This document shows positions 34,624 to 43,305 of a stretch of DNA of 64,000 nt, piece by piece. This DNA is from Amycolatopsis tucumanensis (GTDB taxonomy: Bacteria > Actinomycetota > Actinomycetes > Mycobacteriales > Pseudonocardiaceae): the NCBI RefSeq assembly GCF_021654135.1, contig NZ_JAKGSD010000016.1, positions 93,116-157,115 of the forward strand, in the 5' to 3' direction. Position 1 is the first letter of the stretch. Each line of letters starts with the position of its first letter. The notes beneath the pieces are model-generated. The model had not been told where the DNA came from. It did no database searches and saw only the letters and a list, made by a program, of their open reading frames with translations. Made by a program: the position numbers and the translations under genes.

Positions 34624-35751
34624 TCAGAACGGGCCGGCCAGTCGCTCGAACGCCTCGCCCATGACGCGCGAGTGGTCGGCCCCTGGCGTGTCGGGGTGGG
34701 TCTGCCAGTGGCTCAGCAGGGACGCGGTCTCGACCACGTACTTGCAGCGGTCGAAGCGGCGCGTGCAGTAGTCGCGCAAAGCGTCGTCGACCGTCGCCGC
34801 GGCGGCCAGTTCCTCACCGAGCACGACCGCGTCCTCCAGGCACATCGCCGCTCCAGCGGCGAGGTGCGGTGTCGTGCAGTGCGCCGAATCGCCGAGGAGA
34901 ACCGTGCGGCCCCGGAACCACGGGTCAGGCACGAGGACGGTCTCGAACCTCGTGTAGTGGATCTGGTCCGCGTCTTTGATGGCGTCCCGGATTTCCGCCA
35001 CCACACCACCGAACGGCGCGATCCGTGCCCGGACGACGTCGACCATCTCCTCCTTCTCCGGCCGGTAGCCGTCGTCGATCGGGAACAGGCAGTACATGTA
35101 CATCCGGTCCGGCGCGGTGGGCGTGAATCCCACCGCGACATCGCCGGCCGGGTGGAACTGCACTTCCGCGGTCACCTCGGCCGGCCGGGGCAGCACCACC
35201 CGGAAGATGCCTTGCCCCAGGGGTTGCGGGGTCAGCGGCTCGAAGAGCAGCTCGCGGATGGTGGACCTGATGCCATCGGCACCGATGACCAGGTCGTAGT
35301 GGCCGCGCTCGCCGTTGTCGAAGGTGACGTCGGCCGCGGTCCGGTGCTGTTCGATGTGGACCGGCGCGACGCCGGTGCGCACGACTGTGCCTTCTTTCGT
35401 CGCGTGGTCGATCAGGATCGTGTGCAGGGTCGGGCGCATCATGCCCAGCAGACCCGGCTGGTCGGTGCCGACCGGCGACGGCAGCGGGAACCGTTCGGCC
35501 AAGGTGCCGTCGACCTCGTAGATCTCGAAGTCGGTGACGCCGTACCCCTGGTCGACGCAGTCCGCGTAGACACCGAGCCGGTCGAGTGCGCGCAGCGCTG
35601 GTGCGATCAACGTGATACCGCTGCCGAGCGCTTCGACCCGGGGCTGCCGTTCGACCAGATCGACCTCGATGCCCTGGCGCGACAACACCATTGCCGTCGC
35701 CAGCCCGCTGATTCCACCGCCGACGATGAGAGCTTTCGTCATGACAGTCAT
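34624..35751 (-). CDS. FAD-dependent aromatic hydroxylase (group A monooxygenase)
   Basis: A 375-residue single-component flavoprotein hydroxylase of the p-hydroxybenzoate-hydroxylase/salicylate-hydroxylase superfamily. It has GGGISGLATAMVLSRQG at the N-terminus, VIGADGIRS (the DG motif) in the middle, and LLGDSAHCTTPHLAAGA (the GD motif). It would hydroxylate an aromatic ring with NAD(P)H and O2. The start is ATG 35751 or, equally possible, ATG 35742. It follows the extradiol dioxygenase gene by 11 bases, a natural pairing of ring hydroxylation and ring cleavage. Confidence 0.9.
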   Translation of the reverse strand: MTVMTKALIVGGGISGLATAMVLSRQGIEVDLVERQPRVEALGSGITLIAPALRALDRLGVYADCVDQGYGVTDFEIYEVDGTLAERFPLPSPVGTDQPGLLGMMRPTLHTILIDHATKEGTVVRTGVAPVHIEQHRTAADVTFDNGERGHYDLVIGADGIRSTIRELLFEPLTPQPLGQGIFRVVLPRPAEVTAEVQFHPAGDVAVGFTPTAPDRMYMYCLFPIDDGYRPEKEEMVDVVRARIAPFGGVVAEIRDAIKDADQIHYTRFETVLVPDPWFRGRTVLLGDSAHCTTPHLAAGAAMCLEDAVVLGEELAAAATVDDALRDYCTRRFDRCKYVVETASLLSHWQTHPDTPGADHSRVMGEAFERLAGPF

Positions 35752-35762
35752 CCGTTCCTGTT

Positions 35763-36692
35763 TTACAGCGGTGCTGGGGTCCACAGCCCCTGGTCGGGGG
35801 AGTTGTGCATGGCCGGGATCATCGGTTCGAAGGGGCCACCGGTGCCCCACTGGTCGGCGACCTCCGGGGCCGCGGAGAACGTGCGCGGTTCCCAGGCCTC
35901 GTCGTCGTCGATCCGCTCGAGCTCGGTGGTGTATTCCACGACATTGCCGACGGGGTCGGTGAAATAGGAGAAGGTGTTGTCTCCCGCACTGTGCCTGCCC
36001 GGTCCCCAGACGGGATCGCGGCCCTGACGGATGAGCCGCCCTGTCCCGCGCATGAACTCGTCGAGACCGCGCATCTCGAAGGACACGTGGTTCAACGAGG
36101 TGTGCGGGCCCTGAGCGATCGCGAGAATGTGGTGATCGGACCGGACTCGCATGAAACACATCTTGTCTTCCAGCCAGTCCGACAAGCGGAAACCCAGATG
36201 CGTCTCGTAGAACCGCTTGGTCGCCGCGACATCGGGCGAGTTGACGACCACGTGACTGAGCTTCTGCGGGACCGATTCCCGAGGCTCCAGCGCCCGCCAC
36301 GGACGTTGTGCGACGTCGCTGGAGACCTCGATGAGGCGGCCGTCCGGGTCGAAGAACCGGAACCCGTAACCGCCACCGGGCGTGCCGAGCTTGTCGGGCT
36401 CCCACACCAGGGTGATGCCGGCCGACCCCAGCCGCTGCGCCAACTCGTCCACAGCGGACGCGCTCTCCGCGGCGAACGCGATCAGGTCCACGCGCTTCGC
36501 GGAGTCCTTGCGGACGCGCACGATGTAGGCCTCGGGATTGGCAGGGGTTCCGAAGAACACCACATCGGAGTCCTCGTCGACGATCTCCAGACCCCATGCG
36601 GAACGGTAAAATTCGACTGTTTCCCGGAAATCCGGGACGCCGAGCCCCACGTGGCGAACGTGGGTCAGCGGTGACTTCGCTGCCTGAGTCAT
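35763..36692 (-). CDS. Type I extradiol ring-cleavage dioxygenase (two-domain VOC protein)
   Basis: A 309-residue vicinal-oxygen-chelate protein with two tandem domains. The C-terminal domain keeps a full 2-His-1-Glu metal triad: His in KLSHVVVN, His in SLNHVSFEM and Glu in NVVEYTTE, as in BphC-type dioxygenases. The length fits. It would cleave a catechol-like ring next to a hydroxyl. ATG 36692 is taken; a GTG at 36704 is possible. First structural gene after the LysR gene. Confidence 0.87.
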   Translation of the reverse strand: MTQAAKSPLTHVRHVGLGVPDFRETVEFYRSAWGLEIVDEDSDVVFFGTPANPEAYIVRVRKDSAKRVDLIAFAAESASAVDELAQRLGSAGITLVWEPDKLGTPGGGYGFRFFDPDGRLIEVSSDVAQRPWRALEPRESVPQKLSHVVVNSPDVAATKRFYETHLGFRLSDWLEDKMCFMRVRSDHHILAIAQGPHTSLNHVSFEMRGLDEFMRGTGRLIRQGRDPVWGPGRHSAGDNTFSYFTDPVGNVVEYTTELERIDDDEAWEPRTFSAAPEVADQWGTGGPFEPMIPAMHNSPDQGLWTPAPL

Positions 36693-36768
36693 TGATGTTC
36701 TCACTTCATTGTGCGGTCAGCCTCCGCACACGCTAACCGCGCCAACCCCCGCACTGATAGCGATGGAT

Positions 36769-36796
36769 ATCGATGTGAACCATCATTGGAATCGAT
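36769..36796. promoter_or_regulatory. Paired ATCGAT motifs, possible LysR site
   Basis: ATCGAT occurs at 36769-36774 and 36791-36796, 22 bp apart (two helical turns), in the 111-bp gap between the LysR gene and the catabolic operon. The position suits a regulator site; the evidence is weak. Confidence 0.3.
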
Positions 36797-36803
36797 GGAT
36801 GGC

Positions 36804-37724
36804 TCAGGGCTGCAGCGCGGCGGCCGCCCGTGCGACTCGGTTGCGCAGCCACCGGTGGGCGGGGTCCGTCTCGGCGCGCGGCGACCAGAACATCGACTCG
36901 CTCATCGTGTCGATCGTGAACGGCGGATCGAGCAACCGGATCCCGGCCCGCTCGGCGAAGTACCGGCCGAGCCGCTCGTGCAGCAGCGCCATGAGCCGGG
37001 TGCCGCGGAGCATGAACGGCTGGATGACGAAACTCTGCGTGCCGATCTCGACCGGACGATCGATGCCCAGCTCGCGGAACCGGAGTTCGCTGATCGTGCG
37101 CAACGAGGTCCCGGCGAAGGACACGTAGGGCAATGTCCGGAACTGCTCCTCGGTGATCCGACCCCCGATCTCCGGATGGTCGCGGTCGACAGCGCACACC
37201 AACCGATCGGTGAACAGCTTCTCCGAGCTCGCCTGGAGGTCCTCAGGCATCAGTTCGTCCGGAAAGATCAGCAGATCCAGCTGCGAGCGGCTGACCTGCT
37301 CGGCGAAATCCGGCGCGATCGGGCGGACGGTGAAGCGCAGGTTCGGCGCCTCGACCTCGAGCTCGGCCAACAGCGGTCCGAGCAGGATCAACAAGACGTA
37401 GTCGCTGGCCATCAGCGTGAACTGGCGATGATCGGCCCCAGGATCGAACCGCCGACCGGACCGGATCGTCGACTCGACCAAGTCCAGCGCCTCACGGAGA
37501 GGCTCGATCAGCTGCAGCGCCCGGGTGGTCGGCACGAGCGACCGGCCCTCCCGGACCAGGAGCGGGTCGTCGAAGAACTTCCGCAGCCGGGACAACGACG
37601 CGCTCATCGCCGGCTGCCCGACCGACATCCGCTCGGCCGCCCTCGTGACACTGCACTCGGCCATCAACGCGTCGAACGCCAGCAGCAGGTTGAGGTCGAG
37701 CCGATACAGCTGCTCACGATCCAC
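36804..37724 (-). CDS. LysR-family regulator
   Basis: A 306-residue LysR protein resembling the NodD/aromatic-catabolism branch: LDLNLLLAFDALMAECSVTRAAERMSVGQ... with a standard N-terminal winged HTH, then a PBP2-type effector domain. GTG start with GGGACGG upstream. It is transcribed in the same direction as, and just before, the extradiol/hydroxylase/P450 run, rather than divergently as most LysR regulators are. It is the probable activator of that cluster; the inducer is unknown. Confidence 0.88.
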   Translation of the reverse strand: MDREQLYRLDLNLLLAFDALMAECSVTRAAERMSVGQPAMSASLSRLRKFFDDPLLVREGRSLVPTTRALQLIEPLREALDLVESTIRSGRRFDPGADHRQFTLMASDYVLLILLGPLLAELEVEAPNLRFTVRPIAPDFAEQVSRSQLDLLIFPDELMPEDLQASSEKLFTDRLVCAVDRDHPEIGGRITEEQFRTLPYVSFAGTSLRTISELRFRELGIDRPVEIGTQSFVIQPFMLRGTRLMALLHERLGRYFAERAGIRLLDPPFTIDTMSESMFWSPRAETDPAHRWLRNRVARAAAALQP

Positions 37725-38040
37725 GATGTCACCGTCCCGGCCGGCTCATGAGGTCGCACGACCCTAACCCCAGGGCCCGGTGACCATCAACGCGGCCGAT
37801 GCGCGACACCGGCAGTCATCACCACAACACAATGGCGGTTCGTCAGACGCCGACATTTGACGAACCGGAGCCACCGCTGCATGACTCCCACAAGACGGTT
37901 ACGAGAATCACCGGGGTTACGGACCATCAGCGGTACTAGCGGAGCCCCGTTAGCCACAAAGGAACTGATAAAGGTCTGGCACTGTACTCCAGGCGCGGAG
38001 GCCAACACATCAGCGGACTGCGGGTGCGAGGAACCAACTG
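37725..38040. other. Intergenic stretch of lower GC content, no gene recognised
   Basis: About 315 bases between the LysR gene and the tRNA-like scar. No frame with a start site or protein motif. It could belong to lost mobile DNA. Confidence 0.4.
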
Positions 38041-38096
38041 TGACGATTAGGGGATTCGAACCCCTGACCCCCGCACTGCCAGTGTGGTGCGCTACC
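38041..38096 (-). other. Truncated tRNA-Ala(GGC)-like sequence
   Basis: Minus-strand sequence has a perfect T-arm (AGGGG-TTCGAAT-CCCCT), variable loop, an anticodon arm with loop CTGGCAG (anticodon GGC) and one mismatch in its stem, and the second half of the D-arm (GGTAGCGC). The 5' acceptor and first D-stem strand are missing: the upstream bases cannot pair with the 3' acceptor AATCGTC. So this is the 3' three-quarters of a tRNA gene, as left by site-specific integration, not a functional tRNA. Confidence 0.55.
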
Positions 38097-38105
38097 TCTT
38101 CCAGC

Positions 38106-38345
38106 CTGCACTTTCAGAGAATCCGCTGGCCAGTTGGGACAGTTTGGCGTTGAGTCGGACGCGGGACCCGTTCGGGGTCGGCCAGCTTGACGTCGTGCGC
38201 GCGGACCGCGAGCCGGCCGCGGATGCCTTGGCCGCTGCGTTCGCCGGCCATGCCGGCGTAGACGATGGCGCCGTGGGAGCGAGGCAAATACACGCCCGGC
38301 TCGCGCGGGTCTTGGGTGACGGCCTGGTCGAAGGTCAGCCACGGG
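38106..38345 (-). pseudogene. Protein-like remnant beside the tRNA scar
   Basis: One minus-strand frame reads PREPGVYLPRSHGAIVYAGMAGERSG, then RGRLAVRAHDVKLADPE, which looks like real coding sequence but has no start and stops abruptly. I do not recognise the family with confidence. Neighbouring sequence (EVIHW, then SDPELVVIKIAKQ in another frame, about 38430-38510) suggests further frameshifted pieces. Confidence 0.3.
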
Positions 38346-38850
38346 GACCATGCGGCCAGGCGGCAGGTGTGATGCCGGCGGCGCGGTCCCGGCCGGGTTG
38401 TCGTCGTTGCCGCTGCTTAGCGATCTTGATGACGACGAGCTCCGGGTCCGAGGGCCGGGGGGTGGGGCGCACCAGTGGATCACCTCGCCGACCTTCTTGA
38501 TGATGTTGCCGCGGGGCCGGTTGAGCGCGGCGGGCTTGCAGTGGTGCTGGAGAACATCGACTGGAAGCCGGGTGTGGTGGCCGGGCTGGGGTGGAGCGGA
38601 GGCGGCGCTGGCCGGCATCGCTGCCGCAGCCGGTCGGCAACAGCGGCCCGGCCACGCTCGCGGTGGCCAGCATCCCCATCTGGTGCGCAGGGCTGGCGTG
38701 GTAAGGAAGCAGCGGAGCTCGAGCAGGCAGGCCCGGCGGTGGTGGCCGAACTGTGGGCGCCGGGCAGCGCGGTGGTGACCGCCGGCTGCGACGAGGCCGC
38801 CCGGGACGCGGTCGCGGTGTGGACGTCAGCCCGCTGGGTGCCCGACCGGG

Positions 38851-39292
38851 GCTCGATCGCGGTGCAACTGGCGAAGCTGGCGCCACCGTGATCGGCGCGG
38901 GCCGCGCCCACAATCGCGAAGCCGCCCTCGACCTGGGGCCCGACGTGTTCGTCGACCTGGAGGACGACCGGCAGGAAGACATCGGCGAAGTCGACGTGGT
39001 TCTCGACGTGTTCGGCAAGGAGATCGGCGCGCGGTCCGCCGGCCTGGTGCGGGCGGGTGGCACGCTGGTCACCATCACCGCCCTGCCCGAATTCGAGCCG
39101 CGGTACGGGCGATCGGTCTTCTTCGTCGTGGAACCGGACCGCGCCCGGCTCGCTCAACTGGTCGGGCTCGTCCGCGAAGACAGCCTGCGTGTCCTGATCA
39201 GGTCACGTGATTCGCCGGCCGAGGTGCCGCAGGCCGTCAGCGCCGGACGGCAAGTTGGCGGGAGACCGATCGTCATGGTCGACGAGCCCTAA
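38851..39292 (+). pseudogene. Zinc-type NADP oxidoreductase (MDR), C-terminal half with frameshift
   Basis: GSIAVQLAKLA runs in one frame to about 38885, and then GATVIGAGRAHNREAALDLG through LVRAGGTLVTITA and GGRPIVMVDEP continues in another frame to the stop. This is the Rossmann half of a medium-chain reductase; the catalytic N-terminal half is absent. It is related to, and convergent with, the intact MDR gene at 39403, so it may be a decayed paralogue. Confidence 0.65.
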
Positions 39293-39402
39293 GCGTCGCA
39301 GCCAACCGACCGGGTCGCCGCAGCTCGCGACCCGGTCCCCCGCTGGCCCCGCGACGCTCCCGGGCACCGGCGGAAGGACGGGAGCGCAGCTGCCCCAGAA
39401 AT

Positions 39403-40320
39403 TCAAGGGCGCACGCGGACGACGGTCTTGCCCTTGCGCCGCTCGGTCGGATTGAGCGCGGGGAGGGCGTCGTCGAGGGATACGACCGTGCCGATGTGCG
39501 TGCGGAGGCGTCCATCCCGCACCCGGTCGACGATCTCCACCAGCTGACCCGGAACGGACTCGACGACGAAGTCGATCGCGAGGCCGTCGACCGGGCGCGC
39601 CTCGACGGGCCCGACCACCGACACCAGTGTCCCGCCCGGCCGGAGGATGCTCGCCGAGCGCCGCTGGACGTCGCCGCCGACTACGTCGAAGACCAGGTCG
39701 ACCCCGCCGATGTCGCCGAGGTCGTCGTGCTCGAGGTCGAGGAATTCGTTCGCGCCGAACTCGAGCGCCGCCTGGCGGTCCGCCGCCCGCCCGGTGCCGA
39801 TGACATAACCACCGAACTCCCGGGCCAGCTGCGTCACCACCGCCCCGACCGCACCGGCCGCGCCGTGCGCCAGGACGCTCTGCCCCGCCCGGAGACGACC
39901 GTGCTGGAACAGGCCCTGCCACGCGGTCAACCCGGAAATCGGCAGACTCGCACCCACCGTGAAATCGACGTCCCCCGGCAACGGCGCGAGGTTGCGGGCC
40001 TCCACGGCCGCGTACTCGGCAAGGGTTCCGTCGCGGTGCCAGTCCGTGATCCCGAAAACCCGCTGCCCCAGCGAGAGTCCCGTCGTGCCGTAGCCCAGGG
40101 CGGTGACCACTCCGGCGAACTCGTGGCCGATGATGGCGTGCGTCCGACCACGACCCGAACGATCGGCCCACGTCGAGGGCCACTCCCACTCAGCGGGCAC
40201 GAAGCCCGACGCGTGCACTTCCACGACGACGTCATTGATCGCGGGTGTCGGCTCGGGCCGCTGGGCGAGGGTGATCCCGGCTGCTTCCGCGGCTTGGTCC
40301 GTCGCGACGATGGCCTTCAT
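39403..40320 (-). CDS. NADP-dependent medium-chain oxidoreductase (quinone/alkenal reductase type)
   Basis: A 305-residue MDR-superfamily reductase without zinc ligands. GHEFAGVVTALG, the cofactor motif VLAHGAAGAVGAVVTQLAREFG and the C-terminal GKTVVRVRP end are typical of quinone oxidoreductase-like NADP(H) enzymes. ATG 40320 follows AGGAGG. Divergent from the TetR gene at 40445, with two identical dyads between them, so it is probably repressed by that TetR and induced by an electrophile. Confidence 0.87.
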   Translation of the reverse strand: MKAIVATDQAAEAAGITLAQRPEPTPAINDVVVEVHASGFVPAEWEWPSTWADRSGRGRTHAIIGHEFAGVVTALGYGTTGLSLGQRVFGITDWHRDGTLAEYAAVEARNLAPLPGDVDFTVGASLPISGLTAWQGLFQHGRLRAGQSVLAHGAAGAVGAVVTQLAREFGGYVIGTGRAADRQAALEFGANEFLDLEHDDLGDIGGVDLVFDVVGGDVQRRSASILRPGGTLVSVVGPVEARPVDGLAIDFVVESVPGQLVEIVDRVRDGRLRTHIGTVVSLDDALPALNPTERRKGKTVVRVRP

Positions 40321-40364
40321 CGGTGCCTCCTGTCTCCTGCTCGCCATTCCCGGGCGAGCGATTT

Positions 40365-40423
40365 TGGGCTGAACAGCCCACTAACGGGAGTGAACACGAC
40401 CACGGAGTGGGCTGTCAAGCCCA
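40365..40423. promoter_or_regulatory. Two TGGGCT-N4-AGCCCA operators for the divergent TetR
   Basis: Perfect 6-bp dyads TGGGCT GAAC AGCCCA (40365-40380) and TGGGCT GTCA AGCCCA (40408-40423), 43 bp apart, lie between the divergent oxidoreductase and TetR genes. Matching half-sites with equal spacing strongly suggest one TetR dimer per site. Confidence 0.7.
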
Positions 40424-40444
40424 ATCTGGGATATCGTGTGAAGC

Positions 40445-41095
40445 ATGGAAGCCAGAACGGAAGCTCGAGCGCCGCAGAAGCTGACGGGCAAGGGGCAGGC
40501 CACGCGCGCCCGCATCCTCGAGCACGCCGCGGAGCTGATCTACGCCAAGGGCGTCCACGCGACGAACAACGAGCAGCTCCGGCGCGCGGCTGGCATCAGC
40601 GGATCACAGCTCAACTACTACTTCCCCACCAAGGAAAGCCTCGTCCTCGCGGTCATCCAGTGGCAGGCCGAGCGCGTCCTCACCTTCCACCGCAGCGAAC
40701 GGTTCACCCGCTTCGAAAGCCTCGACTCGCTGCGAGAATGGGCGCGCTACTACATCGCCTACGAGCGCTCCTGCCAAGAAGGCTGCACCCTCGGCTCGCT
40801 CGCCAGCGAGATCATCAAGACCGACCTGGACGTCCGCACCGAACTCGCGAGCGCGTTCCGGCAATGGAGAGACATCTTCCGGGACGGGATCGAAAGGATG
40901 CAACAACTCGGCCGCATCAGCGCCGAGGCCGATCCCACCCGCCTGGCCCACCTCCTGCTCTCCGCCTTCCAGGGCGGCATGCTCCTCGCCCAGGTCGCCC
41001 GCGACATCGCCCCGCTCGAAGACGCTCTACGAGCAGCCATCGATCACGTTCGCGCATTCGCGATGCCCCCCGCCGAGGAACTCGAAGACCAGTAA
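40445..41095 (+). CDS. TetR-family regulator
   Basis: A 216-residue TetR protein. HTH at about 20-65 (RILEHAAELIYAKGVHATNNEQLRR, GISGSQLNYYFPTKESLV) and a C-terminal region (CQEGCTLGSLASEI) characteristic of the PF16925-like group that often senses electrophiles. Divergent from the oxidoreductase at 39403; the tandem dyads at 40365-40423 are its likely operators. Confidence 0.88.
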   Translation: MEARTEARAPQKLTGKGQATRARILEHAAELIYAKGVHATNNEQLRRAAGISGSQLNYYFPTKESLVLAVIQWQAERVLTFHRSERFTRFESLDSLREWARYYIAYERSCQEGCTLGSLASEIIKTDLDVRTELASAFRQWRDIFRDGIERMQQLGRISAEADPTRLAHLLLSAFQGGMLLAQVARDIAPLEDALRAAIDHVRAFAMPPAEELEDQ

Positions 41096-41774
41096 CAGCG
41101 AGTGCTATGCCGGTGGGCAACATCCGGCGGGGCCGAGGCGCGTCTGGCTCGGCAGCATCAGCCGGTGGAGACCGAGCAGGCGCCTGGTCGTGAGCGCTGA
41201 TCCAGGCGGCAGCCTCGTGACTTCCGTCGTCGCGCTTCCCGACGTCGACGGTGTTGTACGGCCAGGCGTTCGACACTGCGCAGTTGGACACCGATTCCGA
41301 CTTGGGCTCAGGCGGTCGCCATGTGCGCGAACTGGCTTTCGACCACCTGATGAGGCAGATCCGGCTGGCCGTTGAGCGCTGAAGCGCGGAAGCGCCGCCG
41401 CATCGAGCGGCGCGGTCGCCGTCGGACTAAGGGCCGGCCAGTACACGACGCGCTGTAATCCGCGGCGTTATTCTGCTGAACGGCGTGGCGAGGTCGTCCA
41501 CTGACGTCCTGCCTTCAGCAACCATTGCCAAGCAACCCTCTGATGCCGATTCACGAAAGTAACGGCTCAGTACCACCTCGGCATCATGCCATCCTTCAAG
41601 GTCACCAGATTCAACTCGAGCACTTCGCGGGGAGACGAGCCCGACGATGCCCGGCGACGTAGTCATAGTCGTTGGCGGAGCTGCCCTCGACACCACATCA
41701 TCGTCACTTCGACGGCACGCGACGTCCCGCTGCGCCGCGCGAACCAGGCTTCCGGCGGTGGCCACACCAACGGG
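41096..41774. other. Long non-coding or decayed stretch
   Basis: About 680 bases between the TetR genes. The only protein-like piece is a plus-strand tail at 41254-41382 (LYGQAFDTAQLDTDSDLGSG, ending RQIRLAVER-stop) with no start or recognisable family. Otherwise nothing convincing. Confidence 0.4.
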
Positions 41775-42344
41775 TCAGCCGAGCACGCGTAGCGCATGGT
41801 CGACCGCCGCGCGCAGCCGTTGCGGGTCGTGGCCCGCGCGGTGGCGTACCCGCAGCCCGGCGAGGGTGGTGAACAGCAGGTCGGCGGTGGCCTCGGCGTC
41901 GAGGTCGGCAGCCAGTTCACCGGCGGCGATCCCGCGCCGCAACAACGCGGCGATCGCGGCGATCGTGCCTTCGAATGCCGCATCCACCCGCCGGCTGGTT
42001 TCCGGGTCGTCCGTGCCCAGCTCGGTGGCCGTGTGGATGACCAGGCAGCCCGGCACGTCGGCGGGCTCGACCATCGAGTAGAGCCAGTCGCGCAACACGA
42101 GGCGGACTGGCCGGTCGTCCTCCAGTGCGGCGATGCAGCGCGCGGACTCCGACGCCTGGTAATGATCCAGAGCGCGCAGGAACAGCGCGTGCTTGTCCCC
42201 GAAGGTCCGGTAGAGACTGCTCGGGTTGAGGGCGAGCGCCTCCCCGAGGTCGCGGGTGGACGTGGCGTGGTAGCCGCGCCGATGGAACAGCTCCGTCGCG
42301 CGCGCGACGACTTCCCCCTCGTCGAACTGCCGAGACCGTGCCAC
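41775..42344 (-). CDS. TetR-family regulator
   Basis: A 189-residue TetR protein with GTG start. The HTH region FDEGEVVARATELFHRRGYHATSTRDLGEA is followed by NPSSLYRTFGDKHALF, and the ligand domain has the VPGCLVIHTATELG motif of the PF16925-type C-terminus. Divergent from the SDR at 42435 and separated by two GGAGC-N4-GCTCC dyads, hence the probable repressor of that SDR gene. Confidence 0.88.
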   Translation of the reverse strand: MARSRQFDEGEVVARATELFHRRGYHATSTRDLGEALALNPSSLYRTFGDKHALFLRALDHYQASESARCIAALEDDRPVRLVLRDWLYSMVEPADVPGCLVIHTATELGTDDPETSRRVDAAFEGTIAAIAALLRRGIAAGELAADLDAEATADLLFTTLAGLRVRHRAGHDPQRLRAAVDHALRVLG

Positions 42345-42367
42345 GCACCCAGACTACCCCAGGTTGT

Positions 42368-42419
42368 GGAGCGACTGCTCCCGTTGTACTGTCCAGACCA
42401 TACGGGAGCGATCGCTCCC
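42368..42419. promoter_or_regulatory. Two GGAGC-N4-GCTCC operators
   Basis: GGAGC GACT GCTCC at 42368-42381 and, 37 bp away, GGGAGCG AT CGCTCCC, a perfect 16-bp palindrome at 42404-42419 containing GGAGC GATC GCTCC. Both lie between the divergent TetR and SDR genes; the second is 16 bp upstream of the SDR start. Confidence 0.65.
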
Positions 42420-42434
42420 AAAAAGGAGGCAGTG

Positions 42435-43196
42435 ATGGACAACAAAGTGGCCGTCGTCAGCGGTGGCACGAAGGGCATCGGCGCCGCGGTCGTCGAGCGC
42501 CTGCGCAAGGACGGCTACTGGGTCGTCACGGGTTCGCGCTCGGCTACGCCGGAGCAGGGTGACGACCTGACCGTCGTCCGCGCGGATCTCGCGACCGCCG
42601 AGGGGGTCGAGGCGCTCGCTGCTGCCGCACTGCGGCTCGGCCGGGTCGACGCGCTGGTCAACAACGTCGGGCAGTTCGAGGCCCGGAGTTCGTTCCTCGA
42701 CGTCACCGACGCGCAGTGGCAGCAGGGCTTCAACGCGAACGTCCTGTCGGCCGTGCGCCTCACGCGCGCACTGCTGCCGGCGCTGCTGGAGCGCGGCGGA
42801 GCGATCGTCAACGTGTCGTCGATCAACGCACGGTTGCCGTTCCCGATGGTGGTGGACTACTCCGCGCACAAAGCGGCGCTGACCAACCTCACCACGGCGC
42901 TGTCGGAGGAGTTCGCACCGCGAGGGGTCCGGGTGAACACCGTGTCGCCCGGGCCTGTCCGCACGCCGGGCTGGACCGATGACGGCCGTCTCGGCGACAG
43001 CATGGCCAGCGCGTCCGGCACCACCCGCGATCAGGTACTGGACGAGGGCGTGCCCGCGAGCATGGGCATCGCACTCGGCCGGATGGGCGAAGCCGGTGAA
43101 ATCGCCGACGCGGTCGCGTTCCTCCTCGGGCCCCAGGCCCGGTGGATCACCGGCACCGACCTCGTGATCGACGGCGGGACCATCAAGGCGGCGTGA
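42435..43196 (+). CDS. SDR-family oxidoreductase
   Basis: A 253-residue classical SDR: SGGTKGIG cofactor loop, NNVG, SSINA serine loop, Y-S-A-H-K active pair and GTDLVIDGG at the end. The His in YSAHK is a common variant. AAAAGGAGG precedes the ATG at ideal distance. Controlled by the divergent TetR through the paired dyads. The substrate is unknown. Confidence 0.87.
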   Translation: MDNKVAVVSGGTKGIGAAVVERLRKDGYWVVTGSRSATPEQGDDLTVVRADLATAEGVEALAAAALRLGRVDALVNNVGQFEARSSFLDVTDAQWQQGFNANVLSAVRLTRALLPALLERGGAIVNVSSINARLPFPMVVDYSAHKAALTNLTTALSEEFAPRGVRVNTVSPGPVRTPGWTDDGRLGDSMASASGTTRDQVLDEGVPASMGIALGRMGEAGEIADAVAFLLGPQARWITGTDLVIDGGTIKAA

Positions 43197-43205
43197 CACT
43201 CCCCG

Positions 43206-43238
43206 GGGCTTCGGGCCTCGAGGTGCGCCCCGAAGCCC
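43206..43238. terminator. Bidirectional terminator between convergent genes
   Basis: GGGCTTCGGG at 43206-43215 pairs perfectly with CCCGAAGCCC at 43229-43238 in the gap between the convergent SDR and HxlR genes. Confidence 0.55.
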
Positions 43239-43305
43239 GAAACCCGCGGAAAGCCTGCTCTCGCCGAACCTTCGGCGTGATGGACAAGCCCGCGCCCGGC
43301 CGCCG

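Noticed and set aside
38041..38120. A functional tRNA-Ala
   Set aside because: The 5' acceptor strand cannot pair with the 3' strand and the first D-stem strand is absent.
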